Positions 50,991 to 61,200 of a stretch of 64,000 nucleotides of DNA are shown piece after piece. This stretch comes from Harryflintia acetispora (GTDB lineage: Bacteria; Bacillota; Clostridia; Oscillospirales; Ruminococcaceae), in contig SLUK01000002.1 in the NCBI GenBank assembly GCA_004340125.1, forward strand, positions 248,001 through 312,000. Direction: 5' to 3'. The translations under genes and the position numbers were made by a program. The notes under the pieces were generated by a model. It saw only the letters and a program-made list of their open reading frames with translations, was not told the DNA's origin and made no database searches. The stretch's first letter is position 1. Every line of letters begins with the position of its first letter.

Positions 50991-53399
50991 TTATTTTACC
51001 ACCAGGTTGACGAGCTTCCCCTTGACGTAAATTTCCTTGACAAAGCTCTTCCCCGCGCAGGCGGCCTGCACCGCCGGCTCGGCCTTCGCCAGGGCGATGG
51101 CCTCCTCATTCGAGATGTCCACCGGGACGCCGAGGCGGCATTTGATCTTGCCGTTGACCTGCACGGCGATCTCCACCGTCTCGTCCTTGCATTTTTCCTC
51201 GTCAAACTCCGGCCAGTCCTGCATGTTTAACATGCCGCCGAACTTCTGCTGTTCCCAGATTTCCTCGGTGATGTGCGGGGCGAAGGGGTTGAGCAGGATC
51301 AGCAGGGACTTATATTCCCCCCTTGTGACCTGCCGGCGCTCGGAAATCTCGTTGAGCAGGCCCATCATCGCCGCGATCGCGGTGTTGAACTTCAGGCTCT
51401 CGATGTCCTCGGTCACCTTTTTGATGGTCTTGTGCATGGCGCTCTCGAGCTCGGGGGAATACTCTTCACCCTCGACGAGCACGTCCTGCAGGTTCCAGAT
51501 CCGCTCCAAAAAGCGCTTACAGCCCTTGATGGATGCCGAGGACCAAGGCGCGCTCTTTTCAAAGTCGCCGATGAACATCTCATAGAGCCGCAGGGTGTCC
51601 GCGCCGTATTCGCGCACGATGTCGTCCGGGTTAACGACATTCCCCCGGCTCTTGGACATCTTCTCCCCGTTTTCACCCAGGATCATCCCATGGCTGGTCC
51701 GCTTCTGATACGGCTCGGGCGTGGAAACCACCCCGATGTCATAGAGGAACTTGTGCCAGAAGCGCGAATAGAGCAGATGCAGGGTGGTGTGCTCCATCCC
51801 GCCGTTGTACCAGTCCACCGGCAGCCAGTACTCCAGCGCCTCGCGGCTGGCGAGCTCTTTATCGTTGTGCGGGTCGCAGTAGCGCAGGAAATACCAGCTC
51901 GACCCCGCCCACTGGGGCATGGTGTCGGTCTCGCGCTTGGCGGGTCCCCCGCAGTGCGGGCATTTCACATTGACCCACTCGTCCATCGCGGCGAGCGGGG
52001 ATTCCCCGTTGTCGGTGGGCTCGTAGGAGGCCACCTCGGGCAGGCGCAGCGGCAGCTCGCTCTCGGGCAGCGGGACATAGCCGCCGCAGTGCTCGCAATA
52101 GACCACCGGGATCGGCTCGCCCCAATAGCGCTGGCGTGAGAAGACCCAGTCGCGCAGCTTATAGTTTACCTTGGGATAGCCCTTTTTATGCTCCTCGAGC
52201 CAGGCGGTGATCTTCTTTTTGGCCTCGTCCACCGACAGCCCGTCGAGGATGCCGGAATTGACCATCACCCCGCTGTCACAGTCGGTATAGGCCGCCTGCT
52301 GCACGTCGCCGCCCTTGACCACCTCGATGATCGGGAGACTAAACTTCTTGGCAAAGTCCCAGTCGCGCTCGTCGTGGGCGGGCACCGCCATGATCGCGCC
52401 GGTGCCGTAGGACATCAGCACGTAGTCCGAGACGAAGATCGGAATCTCGGTATCGTTCACCGGGTTCAGGCCCATCACGCCCTCGAGCTTGACGCCGGTC
52501 TTGTCCTTGACGAGCTCGGTGCGCTCGAAGTCGGACTTCTTGGCCGCATCGGAACAGTATGCGCGCACGGCGTCGTAGTTTTTGATCTTGTCCTTCCAGC
52601 GCTCGAGATAGGGGTGCTCGGGCGAGATGACCATATAGGTCGCGCCAAAGAGGGTGTCGGGCCGGGTGGTATAGATCTTGAGCACGTCTCCTGCGGTGGT
52701 GTCGAAGAGCACCTCGGCGCCTGTGGAGCGGCCGATCCAGTTCTTCTGCGAAACTTTAACCCTGTCTATGTAGTCGACAAGATCAAGGTCGTCGATCAGG
52801 CGCTGGGCATATTCGGTGATTTTTAACATCCACTGGCTCTTGACCTTGTGCACCACCTCGCTGCCGCAGCGCTCGCAGACGCCGCCCACGACCTCCTCGT
52901 TGGCCAGCACCACCTTGCACCCGGTGCACCAGTTGACGCTCATTTCCTTCTTATAGGCCAGCCCCTTTTTAAAGAGCTGCAGGAAAATCCACTGGGTCCA
53001 CTTGTAATAGTCCGGATCGGTCGTGTTGATCTCTCTGTCCCAGTCAAAGGAGAGCCCCAGCCCCTGCAGCTGCGCCTTGAAGCGGGCGACGTTGTTCTTG
53101 GTCACCACCTCGGGATGGATGTGGTTCTTGATCGCGAAGTTTTCGGTCGGCAGGCCGAAGGCGTCCCACCCCATCGGGTAGAGCACGTTGTACCCCTGCA
53201 TACGGCGCTTGCGGGCCACGATGTCCATCGCCGTATAGGAGCGGGGATGCCCCACGTGCAGCCCCTGCCCGGAGGGGTACGGGAACTCCACCAGAGCGTA
53301 GTATTTGGGCTTTGAAAAATCATTGGTCGCCGCAAAGGTATGGTTTTTCGCCCAAATATCCTGCCACTTCTTTTCGATCTGCGAAAAATCGTATTTCAA
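50991..53399 (-). CDS. leuS: Leucine-tRNA ligase
   Basis: LeuRS (802 aa) charges tRNA-Leu. It begins KYDFSQIEKKWQDIW, has the class I HIGH-type motif PYPSGQGLHVGHPRSY (about 40), an editing CP1 domain (about 220-410), the KMSKSRGN motif (about 570) and the anticodon-binding C-terminal domain. TTG 53399 is chosen because AGAGGTG lies six bases before it and the frame upstream contains rsfS-overlapping sequence. It is the last gene of the nadD-led operon. Confidence 0.96.
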   Translation of the reverse strand: MKYDFSQIEKKWQDIWAKNHTFAATNDFSKPKYYALVEFPYPSGQGLHVGHPRSYTAMDIVARKRRMQGYNVLYPMGWDAFGLPTENFAIKNHIHPEVVTKNNVARFKAQLQGLGLSFDWDREINTTDPDYYKWTQWIFLQLFKKGLAYKKEMSVNWCTGCKVVLANEEVVGGVCERCGSEVVHKVKSQWMLKITEYAQRLIDDLDLVDYIDRVKVSQKNWIGRSTGAEVLFDTTAGDVLKIYTTRPDTLFGATYMVISPEHPYLERWKDKIKNYDAVRAYCSDAAKKSDFERTELVKDKTGVKLEGVMGLNPVNDTEIPIFVSDYVLMSYGTGAIMAVPAHDERDWDFAKKFSLPIIEVVKGGDVQQAAYTDCDSGVMVNSGILDGLSVDEAKKKITAWLEEHKKGYPKVNYKLRDWVFSRQRYWGEPIPVVYCEHCGGYVPLPESELPLRLPEVASYEPTDNGESPLAAMDEWVNVKCPHCGGPAKRETDTMPQWAGSSWYFLRYCDPHNDKELASREALEYWLPVDWYNGGMEHTTLHLLYSRFWHKFLYDIGVVSTPEPYQKRTSHGMILGENGEKMSKSRGNVVNPDDIVREYGADTLRLYEMFIGDFEKSAPWSSASIKGCKRFLERIWNLQDVLVEGEEYSPELESAMHKTIKKVTEDIESLKFNTAIAAMMGLLNEISERRQVTRGEYKSLLILLNPFAPHITEEIWEQQKFGGMLNMQDWPEFDEEKCKDETVEIAVQVNGKIKCRLGVPVDISNEEAIALAKAEPAVQAACAGKSFVKEIYVKGKLVNLVVK

Positions 53400-53418
53400 T
53401 CCTGACACCTCTTCGTGA

Positions 53419-53793
53419 TTATTTGTCATCCTCTTGCTCGGGATCCAATATGTCGGAAAGATCCACCTGGGGCGCATCGGTCCACAGCCGCTCGAGGGAA
53501 TAAAACTGCCGCGTCTCCTCGCAGAACACATGGACGATCACATCATAGTAGTCCAGCACGATCCAGGCGGCGGACTGGTAGCCCTCCACCCTTTTCGGGT
53601 AGATCCCCTTCTCCTTGAGCTGGAATTCCACCTCGTCGGCCATCGCCTTGACCTGCGTGGTCGAAGTACCCGAGGCCACCACGAAATAATCCCCCAGCGT
53701 GGAAATGTTCTTGATTTCCAGCATGCGGATGTCCCTTGCCTTTTTTTGATCGAGCAGTCTTGCCGCCTCGCGGCCCAGCTCCAAAGAAGTCAC
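53419..53793 (-). CDS. rsfS: Ribosomal silencing factor RsfS
   Basis: RsfS (124 aa) binds uL14 on the 50S subunit and blocks subunit joining when nutrients are low. Signatures: KARDIRMLEIKNISTLGDYFV, GTSTTQVKAMAD and the end YDVIVHVFCEETRQFYSLERLW. Fits the family length. Lies between the LCP gene and leuS, the usual yqeK-(lcp)-rsfS-leuS order. Confidence 0.97.
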   Translation of the reverse strand: MTSLELGREAARLLDQKKARDIRMLEIKNISTLGDYFVVASGTSTTQVKAMADEVEFQLKEKGIYPKRVEGYQSAAWIVLDYYDVIVHVFCEETRQFYSLERLWTDAPQVDLSDILDPEQEDDK

Positions 53794-53879
53794 GCAGTCA
53801 TTCCCCTTTCCATGGCGCTTTGATTCCCTCCCGCCTGCCGCGCCTGCAAGCGGGTGTATATAGTCAGCATGGACCAGAA

Positions 53880-55103
53880 TTACTCGCCGAAAACATTTCC
53901 GACGACGCCCTCCTCCTCTTCGGAGGAGGATTTCACATTGCCCTTTTTGGACGAGCCGCCCTCGAATTCCTCTTCCTCATTCGAGCTGCTTTTTTTCGAG
54001 CTCTTGGGGATCTTGGGATAGATGGTATTGCGTTCGAACCACTTGTCATAATCCCCGTCCGAAAATGCGCTGTAGTCCCGCGGGTCGGGATAGATCGGGT
54101 CGCCGAGGACGTATTCCTCCTCCTCGTTCTCCCCGCTCTCACCGTCCTCGTCTTCTTCCTCCTCGCTGCTCGAGACCGGCTCGGGCTGCGGCGGGATGGG
54201 TGGGAAGTCGAGCTCCTGCGGCTCCACCGGATTGGTGAAGAAGTTTTCATTGAGAATATCAGCCAGGGCGGTGGTGTCCACCTCATAGACCGCGTAGGAG
54301 TAATTCATCTTTCCCACTCCCGGCACGGTGAACATCTCGATGTCCTCCTCCTGGATGGTGAAGGCGCTCGAAGCGATCGAGATCATCTTGGAGATGGGGA
54401 TGTTGGTCTGCACGGCGTCGAAATTATCGAGCACCAGCTCGAGCATCTCCATCTTCCCCAGGGATTGCAGCTGCTTCATCGCCGCGATCAAAAAGTCATG
54501 CTGGGCGTTGATCCGGCCGAGATCGGAGTCCACATAGGCCTTGCGCGCGCGCACGAACTTCTGCGCCGCATCCCCGTCCAGGACCTGCTCGCCGCCCGGC
54601 AGCACCAGCTGCCCGTTTTCATAGAGGTCCTTGGGGATGTTGATCGGCACGCCGCCGATCTGGTCCACGATCTTCCCGAGCGACTCGAGCGTGATGGTGG
54701 CATAGTAATCTACGGGCAGCAAGAAGCGCTCCTCCACCTCGTCGCAGAGGTCCTGGATCTCCCCTTTGGTCTTATAGACGTTGTTGATCTTCCCCGTCGG
54801 ATACTCGTCCCCAAGATAGGTGTCCCGCGGGATCGAAAGGACCCACGCCTTCGAGGCGTTCGGGTCGTAGCGCACGTACATGATCACGTCGGTCAGCTTC
54901 TGGGAGTAGTCCACCCCAACGGCGAGGACGTTGATCACCTCGGTCTCCTGCTTGACGTTGTCCAGCAGCTCCTGCTGGGAGGAGGTGACCTTTTTGGTAC
55001 TACGGCTTATCTTATTCTGATTCTCCAGCGCCACTATGCCAACCGCCACGGTCAGCAGGATGAGCGCCAGGGTTACTGCAATTTTAGCAAACGTATTTTT
55101 CAA
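53880..55103 (-). CDS. LytR-CpsA-Psr family glycopolymer transferase
   Basis: A 407-aa LCP protein: a short cytoplasmic start, one membrane helix (about 7-28), the LCP core (about 55-240, with DVIMYVRYDP, LSIPRDTYLG, KINNVYKTKG and SDLGRINAQHDFL holding the conserved Arg/Asp residues), then an acidic Ser/Glu tail (about 320-407) without a clear fold. LCP enzymes attach teichoic acid or other polymers from undecaprenyl carriers to peptidoglycan. TTG 55103 follows GGGAGG by seven bases and overlaps yqeK by four bases. Confidence 0.93.
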   Translation of the reverse strand: MKNTFAKIAVTLALILLTVAVGIVALENQNKISRSTKKVTSSQQELLDNVKQETEVINVLAVGVDYSQKLTDVIMYVRYDPNASKAWVLSIPRDTYLGDEYPTGKINNVYKTKGEIQDLCDEVEERFLLPVDYYATITLESLGKIVDQIGGVPINIPKDLYENGQLVLPGGEQVLDGDAAQKFVRARKAYVDSDLGRINAQHDFLIAAMKQLQSLGKMEMLELVLDNFDAVQTNIPISKMISIASSAFTIQEEDIEMFTVPGVGKMNYSYAVYEVDTTALADILNENFFTNPVEPQELDFPPIPPQPEPVSSSEEEEDEDGESGENEEEEYVLGDPIYPDPRDYSAFSDGDYDKWFERNTIYPKIPKSSKKSSSNEEEEFEGGSSKKGNVKSSSEEEEGVVGNVFGE

Positions 55104-55744
55104 GAACGTGCCTCCCCCGCACTTTGCGCACGTAAACGCCTTACATAGTAGTTGTAGCCGTCGATGGTCTCCCGGCACAGCGGCTTTTGCCCCTCGGCCA
55201 GCTCCCGGATGATAAACTGAAAGGAATAGAGCATAGCCTTAGCGACGTCCCTATCGGCGAGTTCGCGGGTGTACTGTGCATCCGGGTAGTCCCGCTCCGC
55301 GCTGGTCAGGTCCGCCAGGTAGACCACCTCTTCGAGCAGGCTCATCCCCGCCCGGCCGGTCGTGTGATAACGAACTGCATCTAGTATCTCTTGATCCTGC
55401 ACCTTTAATGCGTCGCGCAGATAAACGCTTCCCGCAATGGCGTGATAAAGCTGGGGCGAAGCGAGCACCTCGGATGAGAGGACTATACCGCCTTTTGCGA
55501 TCAGCGAAAGCTGTTCTTTTTTGGGCATATCCTTGCAGACGTCGTGCATAAGCCCCGCGAAACGGGCCTTTTCGACGTCGGCCCCGTGCAGCCGCGCCAG
55601 CTCCGCCGCCCGCCCGGCGACGTTGAGGGAATGCCGGTACCGGCCCTTGGAAAGCCTGCCGCGCAGCAGGCTTTCCAGGGAATGCTCGTCCTGTCCGGGC
55701 GCGAAGCGGCCAGCAGCCCCACCCGGCGCGATCTTATCCGGCAT
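55100..55744 (-). CDS. yqeK: YqeK family HD-domain bis(5'-nucleosyl)-tetraphosphatase
   Basis: A 214-aa HD hydrolase with HSLNVAGRAAELARLHGAD, LMHDVCKDMPKKE (the HD pair), YHAIAGSVYLRD and YHTTGRAG. YqeK homologues symmetrically cleave Ap4A to ADP. ATG 55744 with GAGGAG ten bases upstream is preferred to the in-frame TTG at 55762. It overlaps the end of nadD by 11 bp and the start of the LCP gene by four. Confidence 0.95.
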   Translation of the reverse strand: MPDKIAPGGAAGRFAPGQDEHSLESLLRGRLSKGRYRHSLNVAGRAAELARLHGADVEKARFAGLMHDVCKDMPKKEQLSLIAKGGIVLSSEVLASPQLYHAIAGSVYLRDALKVQDQEILDAVRYHTTGRAGMSLLEEVVYLADLTSAERDYPDAQYTRELADRDVAKAMLYSFQFIIRELAEGQKPLCRETIDGYNYYVRRLRAQSAGEARS

Positions 55745-56336
55745 AGAGAAGGTTCTCCTCAATGTACCGCTCGATATAATCGGGCAGGTAGTCCGATACC
55801 GGCAGCCCGCGCTGCAGCCGCTCGCGCAGCATGGTCGAGGAAACGGGGAGCGCGTCGATCTCGCAGATGATCGACTTCATCCCCATCGTATCGAGCTCTA
55901 GCTGCTTTTTGATCAGCCTCTCGTACTCCCCTTCCTCCCGCGCGGCGGCGCAGACGGTGACCTTCTTCATCAGCTCGTTCGAGCAGTGCCAGCTGTCCAG
56001 CGAGAGGAACATGTCGCTGCCGACGATCATATAGAGCTTGTCCCCGGGATAGGCCTCCCGAAGCTGCTGCACCGTATCGATGGTGAAGCTCTTCCCGTCC
56101 CGGCGCAGCTCCATATCGCTGGCGGTAAAGCCCTCATAATGCGATGCTACCAGCTGGCACATGCGCAGCCGGTGCTCGCCGCCGATCAGGGCGCCCGAGT
56201 CCTTGTGCGGCGAGATGCGCGACGGGATAAGGAGCAGCTCGTCGAACTTCACCCGCACCTGAAAGGTCATTGCGAGGTGGATATGCCCATTGTGGATGGG
56301 ATTGAATGCCCCGCCGAAGATTGCGATTTTTTTCAA
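55734..56336 (-). CDS. nadD: Nicotinate-nucleotide adenylyltransferase
   Basis: NadD (200 aa) adenylates nicotinate mononucleotide in NAD synthesis. It has GGAFNPIHNGHIHLA (nucleotide-binding GxFxPxHxGH), IPSRISPHK, GSDMFLSLDSWH and the SSTMLRERL signature. It is the first gene after the perfect promoter and heads the nadD-yqeK-lcp-rsfS-leuS operon. Confidence 0.97.
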   Translation of the reverse strand: MKKIAIFGGAFNPIHNGHIHLAMTFQVRVKFDELLLIPSRISPHKDSGALIGGEHRLRMCQLVASHYEGFTASDMELRRDGKSFTIDTVQQLREAYPGDKLYMIVGSDMFLSLDSWHCSNELMKKVTVCAAAREEGEYERLIKKQLELDTMGMKSIICEIDALPVSSTMLRERLQRGLPVSDYLPDYIERYIEENLLYAG

Positions 56337-56384
56337 AATTATCCCCCATTTTAGGTCGAAAGCAAAGACTATGGAATGATATCT

Positions 56385-56413
56385 ATTATAAAAACAGTGG
56401 CCCTAGATGTCAA
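56385..56413 (-). promoter_or_regulatory. Perfect consensus promoter of the nadD operon
   Basis: TTGACA, 17 bp, TATAAT on the minus strand, overlapping the last codons and stop of yhbY (56405-56403). Confidence 0.9.
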
Positions 56414-56690
56414 ATTTTGAATCTTTTTTGTTCTGGCGGAACAAGACCGCCTTGGTGCCGATGACCTGTACCACGTCCGCGCCTATCCGGCCGGCGAGCT
56501 CGTCGGCCGCCTCACGGGAGGAGACGGGGGCGTTTTCCAGGACCTTCAGCTTGATCAGCTCCCGGGCATTTAGGGCAGTGTCCGCCTGGCGGACCACCAT
56601 TTCGTTTACCCCGCCCTTGCCGATCTGCAGGATCGTTTCGATATCGTTTGCCGCCGCGCGCAGCTTGGCGCGTTGTTTTGAATTGAGCAC
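56403..56690 (-). CDS. yhbY: YhbY/CRM-family RNA-binding protein
   Basis: A 95-aa CRS1-YhbY domain protein: LNSKQRAKLRAAANDIETIL at the N terminus, the GKGGVNEM loop, ALNARELIKLKVLEN, and GADVVQVIGTKAVLFRQNK. It binds pre-50S ribosomal particles and assists their assembly. It lies between rdgB and nadD on the same strand. Confidence 0.95.
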   Translation of the reverse strand: MLNSKQRAKLRAAANDIETILQIGKGGVNEMVVRQADTALNARELIKLKVLENAPVSSREAADELAGRIGADVVQVIGTKAVLFRQNKKDSKFDI

Positions 56691-56722
56691 GTTGCTTGCC
56701 TCCTGTAAATGTTGAATGTGTC

Positions 56723-57313
56723 TCAGTCGTTCAGGTACCCGCGCAGCAGCTCGCGCAGATTGCGCAGCGCCCTTCCGCGGTGGCTGATGGCGTCCTTTTC
56801 CTCGGCGCTGAGCTCGGAATAGCTCTTGCCGTCCACCAGAAAGACGGGATCATAGCCAAAGCCGCCCTCCCCGGCAGAGGCAAAGCCGATCGAGCCGCAG
56901 CACTCGCCCGAGCATTCCAGCATGGTGCTGCGGTCCAGAATGCAGCAGATAGCGCTGACGAACTTTGCGCCCCGCTTATCCTCGGGAACGTCCTTCATCT
57001 CATCGAGCAGCCTCGACGTGCGCTCCTGATCGTTTAGCCCCGGGCCGCCATATCGCGCCGAATAGACCCCCGGCGCGCCGCCGAGCGCCTCGACGCAGAG
57101 CCCCGAATCGTCCGCCACGGTGGGCAGATTGCAGCGCTCGAAGACCGCCTGCGCCTTGAGCCGAGCGTTTCCCGCGAAGGAATCGGCGTCCTCTTCCACC
57201 TCGATCTCGAGGCCGATGTCTTTTAGCGAGAGCACCCCAAAGCCCATGGGGGCGAGGATGCGGGAAATCTCCCGCAGCTTCTTTTGATTGTTGGTGGCCG
57301 CAACGAGCTTCAT
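56723..57313 (-). CDS. rdgB: Non-canonical purine NTP pyrophosphatase (RdgB/HAM1)
   Basis: A 196-aa Ham1-family enzyme that hydrolyses dITP/XTP-type nucleotides to the monophosphates, cleaning the nucleotide pool. Motifs: VAATNNQKKLREI, ADDSGLCVEALGGAPGVYSARY, FASAGEGGFGYDPVF and SHRGRALRNL. An extra ATG at 57316 is possible. Downstream of ftsY, it fits the ftsY-rdgB-yhbY order. Confidence 0.97.
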   Translation of the reverse strand: MKLVAATNNQKKLREISRILAPMGFGVLSLKDIGLEIEVEEDADSFAGNARLKAQAVFERCNLPTVADDSGLCVEALGGAPGVYSARYGGPGLNDQERTSRLLDEMKDVPEDKRGAKFVSAICCILDRSTMLECSGECCGSIGFASAGEGGFGYDPVFLVDGKSYSELSAEEKDAISHRGRALRNLRELLRGYLND

Positions 57314-57349
57314 CATAGGAACAACGACTCCTTGTCTAAAAGTTTACGT

Positions 57350-58270
57350 TCAGGCGATTTCCTCCTCGCCGAACAGGGCGGCGGTAAACTGGACGGGATC
57401 AAAGGGGCGCAGATCGTCCAGCTGTTCCCCGACCCCGATGTATTTGACCGGGATGCCCAGCTCCTGCTTGATCCCGATGACCACCCCGCCCTTGGCGGTG
57501 CCGTCGAGCTTGGTGAGTACGATCCCGCTCAGCCCCGTGGCCTCCTTGAAGTTGCGCGCCTGGCTGATGGCGTTCTGGCCGGTGGTGGCGTCGAGCACCA
57601 GCAGCTCCTCCTTGGAGGAGCCGGGCAGCTCCCGCTCGATGACCCGCGAAATTTTGCTCAGCTCGTCCATCAAATGCTTTTTGTTGTGCAGCCGGCCCGC
57701 CGTATCGCAGAGGATCACATCCACCCCGCGCGCCTTCCCAGCCGAGATCGCGTCGAAGATCACCGCGGCGGGGTCCGCCCCCTCGCTGTGCTTGACGATC
57801 TCCACCCCGGCGCGCCCGGCCCAGACCTCAAGCTGCTGGATGGCCGCCGCGCGGAAGGTGTCGGCCGCCGCGAGCAGGACCTTTTTGCCCTGCGCCTTGA
57901 GGCTGGCGGCCAGCTTGCCGATGGTGGTGGTCTTTCCCACCCCATTGACTCCGATCACCAGGATCACCGCCGGGGTGTTTTCAATATTCAGCGAATAGTC
58001 CCCGGCGAGCATCTCGGAGATGATCTCCTTTAAGAGCCCCTTGACCTGCTGCGGGTCGGTGGTGCCACTCTCTTTGATCCGTGCGCGCAGCTTCTGGCAG
58101 ATTTCACCGGCGGTGGCCATGCCGACGTCACCCATGATGAGGATTTCCTCGAGCTCCTCAATGAGCTCCTCGTCAATTTTGGTGAAGGAATTGGCGACCT
58201 GGTCGATGGCGTTCATCATCGAGTCGCGGGTCTTTTTCAGTCCCTCACTGATCTTTTTAAACAGTCCCAA
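57350..58270 (-). CDS. ftsY: Signal recognition particle receptor FtsY
   Basis: FtsY (306 aa) is the SRP-receptor GTPase. It has a short N-terminal part (about 1-75) without the long acidic A domain, then the NG domain with GVNGVGKTTTIGKLA (G1, about 112), DTFRAAAIQQL, DTAGRLHNK and TKLDGTAKGG, and the end GEQLDDLRPFDPVQF. It lies 22 bp downstream of smc. ffh is not adjacent in the window. Confidence 0.97.
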   Translation of the reverse strand: MGLFKKISEGLKKTRDSMMNAIDQVANSFTKIDEELIEELEEILIMGDVGMATAGEICQKLRARIKESGTTDPQQVKGLLKEIISEMLAGDYSLNIENTPAVILVIGVNGVGKTTTIGKLAASLKAQGKKVLLAAADTFRAAAIQQLEVWAGRAGVEIVKHSEGADPAAVIFDAISAGKARGVDVILCDTAGRLHNKKHLMDELSKISRVIERELPGSSKEELLVLDATTGQNAISQARNFKEATGLSGIVLTKLDGTAKGGVVIGIKQELGIPVKYIGVGEQLDDLRPFDPVQFTAALFGEEEIA

Positions 58271-58292
58271 TTGGCCTTGCTCCTTTTCCCGA

Positions 58293-61200
58293 TTACTGCT
58301 TCATCCCCAGCTTGCTCTCCAGCTCGGACACCCCGAGGCGCAGGAGCTTGGAAACGCCCTCCTCCTGCATGGTGACCCCGTAGAGGACGTCCGCCTCCTC
58401 CATGGTGCCCCGCCGGTGGGTGATGGCGATAAACTGCGTCTTGCCGACCAGGCGGCGCAGGTAGCTGGCGTATTTCACCACGTTGACGTCGTCGAGCGCC
58501 GCCTCGATCTCATCGAGCAGGCAGAACGGCGACGGATGCACCTTCAAAATCGCGAAGTAGATCGCGATGGCCACGAACGCCTGCTCGCCGCCCGAAAGGG
58601 ATTGCAGGCTCTTGATGATCTTGCCCGGCGGCTGCACATAGATTTCGATCCCCGACTCGAGCACATCCTCGGGGTCGGTCAGGATCAGCTTGGCGTTGCC
58701 GCCGCCGAAGAGCTCGACGAAAATCTTGCCGAAGTGGTGGTCGATCTTCTGGAAGTTGTCGATGAAGATTTCCTTCATGTCCCGCGTCAGGTCGCGAATG
58801 AGCCGGTGCAGCTCCTCCTTGGAGCGCTCGATGTCGTCCACCTGGCCCTTCATGAAGGTATAGCGCTCGCTGACCTCTTTATATTCCTCGATGGCCGCGA
58901 CGTTTATACTGCCCAGCGCCTTGATCCTGGAGCGCAGGGAGGCGAGCTCCCGGTTCGCGGCATTCATATCCTCGATGGGGGCGGCCAGCTCCTGCGCCAT
59001 GCTCAGCGTGAGCTCATATTCGTCGTAGAGCTTGGTGATAATCGAATCGTACTCCGACTGGATGGCGATCTTTCGCTCCTCGAGCTTGGCGAGCTCCCGC
59101 GCGAGCGTCTCCCCCCGCGCGTGCAGCTCCCGCTCGGCTTGGCGGCTCTGGGCGGCCTTCTGCTCGAGCTCGGTCTTGCGCTGCGAAAGCTTTGCGATCT
59201 CCCCGTTGCAGCCTTCGACCTGTGAGCCCAACGCCTCGCTCTGGGACTGGCGCTGCAGGATGGAAGCCTTGATCTCCCCGTTCCTTTGCTCCAGCGCCGC
59301 GATCTGCTCTTTTAAATCCTGCGCCTGTCCGGCCCGCTCGCTTTGCTGGCTTTGCAGCTGCTCCTTCTGGCTTTGCAGGGCTTCGAGGTCCTTGCGCACC
59401 GTCAGCGCCTGCAGCCCGCACGCCGAGCTCTCGGCGCCGACCTTCGCAATCTCCTGCGCGGCGTCCGCCGCACGGCCCTGCACACCGGACAGCTTTTCCT
59501 CAAGCGAGCGCTCCAGCTCACGCAGCTTTTGGATCACATCCTCGCTCGAGGTGCTCTCCTTGGTGAGTGCCTCGAGCTTCTGGCGGATTTCCAGGGTCCT
59601 CTTCCTGGCGTCCTCCTGCTGGGCGAGGGAAGACTGCAGCGCCATATCCAGCCGTTTTTGCTCGCCCTCGTAGCGGATCTTGTCCTCGCTCATGGTCTTG
59701 ATGTCCGCGTCGATCCCCACGAGCTGGGCGCTCAGCTTCGCCGCTTCCTCGCCGGCGGCCTTGATCTGATGGTCCTTCTCTTCAAGCTGCGCGCCGACCT
59801 TGCCGGCCAGCTCGCGCAGCCGCGCGATCTCCCCGGCCCGGCTGAGCAGCCCGGCGTTTTGCACCATTGAGCCGCCGGTCATCGAGCCGCCGGGATTGAC
59901 CACCTGCCCGTCCAGAGTGACGATCTTGAAGCGGTACCGGTAGCTCTTGGCGATGGCGATGGCACTGTCCAAGTCCTCGGCCACCGCGATCCGCCCGAGC
60001 AAGTTTTTGACGATCCCCTCGTACTTTTCCTCGCTTTTGACCAGGTCGCAGGCCAGCGCGACAAAGCCCTCGCAGCGCTCCAGCCCCCGCTCCTCCAGCG
60101 AACGCGGACGGATGGTGGACATCGGCAGGAAGGTGGCCCGTCCGGCGCGCGCGTTTTTCAGCGCCGCGATGGCGTACTTGGCCGCCGCGTCCGAAACGAC
60201 CACGATATTCTGCATGGCCCCCGCCAGGGCGACCTCGACGGCAGCGGCATACCGGCTCTCGACCGAGATCAGCTTGCTCACCGGCCCCTCGATCCCCCCA
60301 AGATTCCCGCTGCGGGCCTGGTTCATAATGTACTTGACGCTGCTCTGGAACCCCTCCATATTGTGTTCCATGTCCTCGATCAGCTTGGCCTTTTGCAGAT
60401 GGCCCCGCTGCTCGGCCTGCAGGGCCTGCTGCTCCTGCTGCAGCGACTGGAGCCGCTCAGAAGCGGACTTATGTTTGATGAGATAGCCCTTTTTCATGTT
60501 CTGGCTGGAAACGAGCTGCTCGTCGATCCCTTCGAGCAGGCCCCCAACCTGGGCCAGCTGGTCGCGCAGCTCGGCAATCTGCGCCTCGTTTTGCTGTGCG
60601 CGCTCGTCGATCCCCTCGGCGTTTTGGCGCAGCTGTTCGAGCATGGTGTTGGAGGTGGCGATTTTCAGCTGTTCAGCCGACAGGCTGCGCTGCACCTCTG
60701 CACGCTGGGAGGACAGGTCGTTTTGCTCGCGCAGCAGCTCGCCGTTTTTTCGCTCGAGCGTGAGCAGCTGCTCGCGAAGGGCGGCATCCTGCGCCTCGAT
60801 TGTCCCCAGCTCCTCCTGCTTTTTGCGCTCCTCCCCGCCGATCATCTGCAGCTGCTCCTCGATCTGGGCGTGGCTGCGGCTCTGCGCCTCGATGGTGGTG
60901 CGCAGGCGCAGGATATTCTCCTTATTGTGCTCGATGTCGTTGCTGCTGACCGCGATCTGGGAGCCGAGCTCCCCGATCCGGGCGCTGAGCGCCGTGATCT
61001 CATCGCGCTTTTGCTCGGTTTCAATGTTGCATTTCGCGATCTCGTCGTAGGTATCCTGGATCCCCTGCTCGAGCTCAGAAAGACGGCGCTGCAGGTCCTC
61101 ATGGTCGCCTTGCGCCAGGATGAGCTTGTCCTCCTGGGCGCGCAACAGCTCCTTTGAACGCTCAATCGTCATCATCCATACCGAGATTTCCAAGGCCCGC

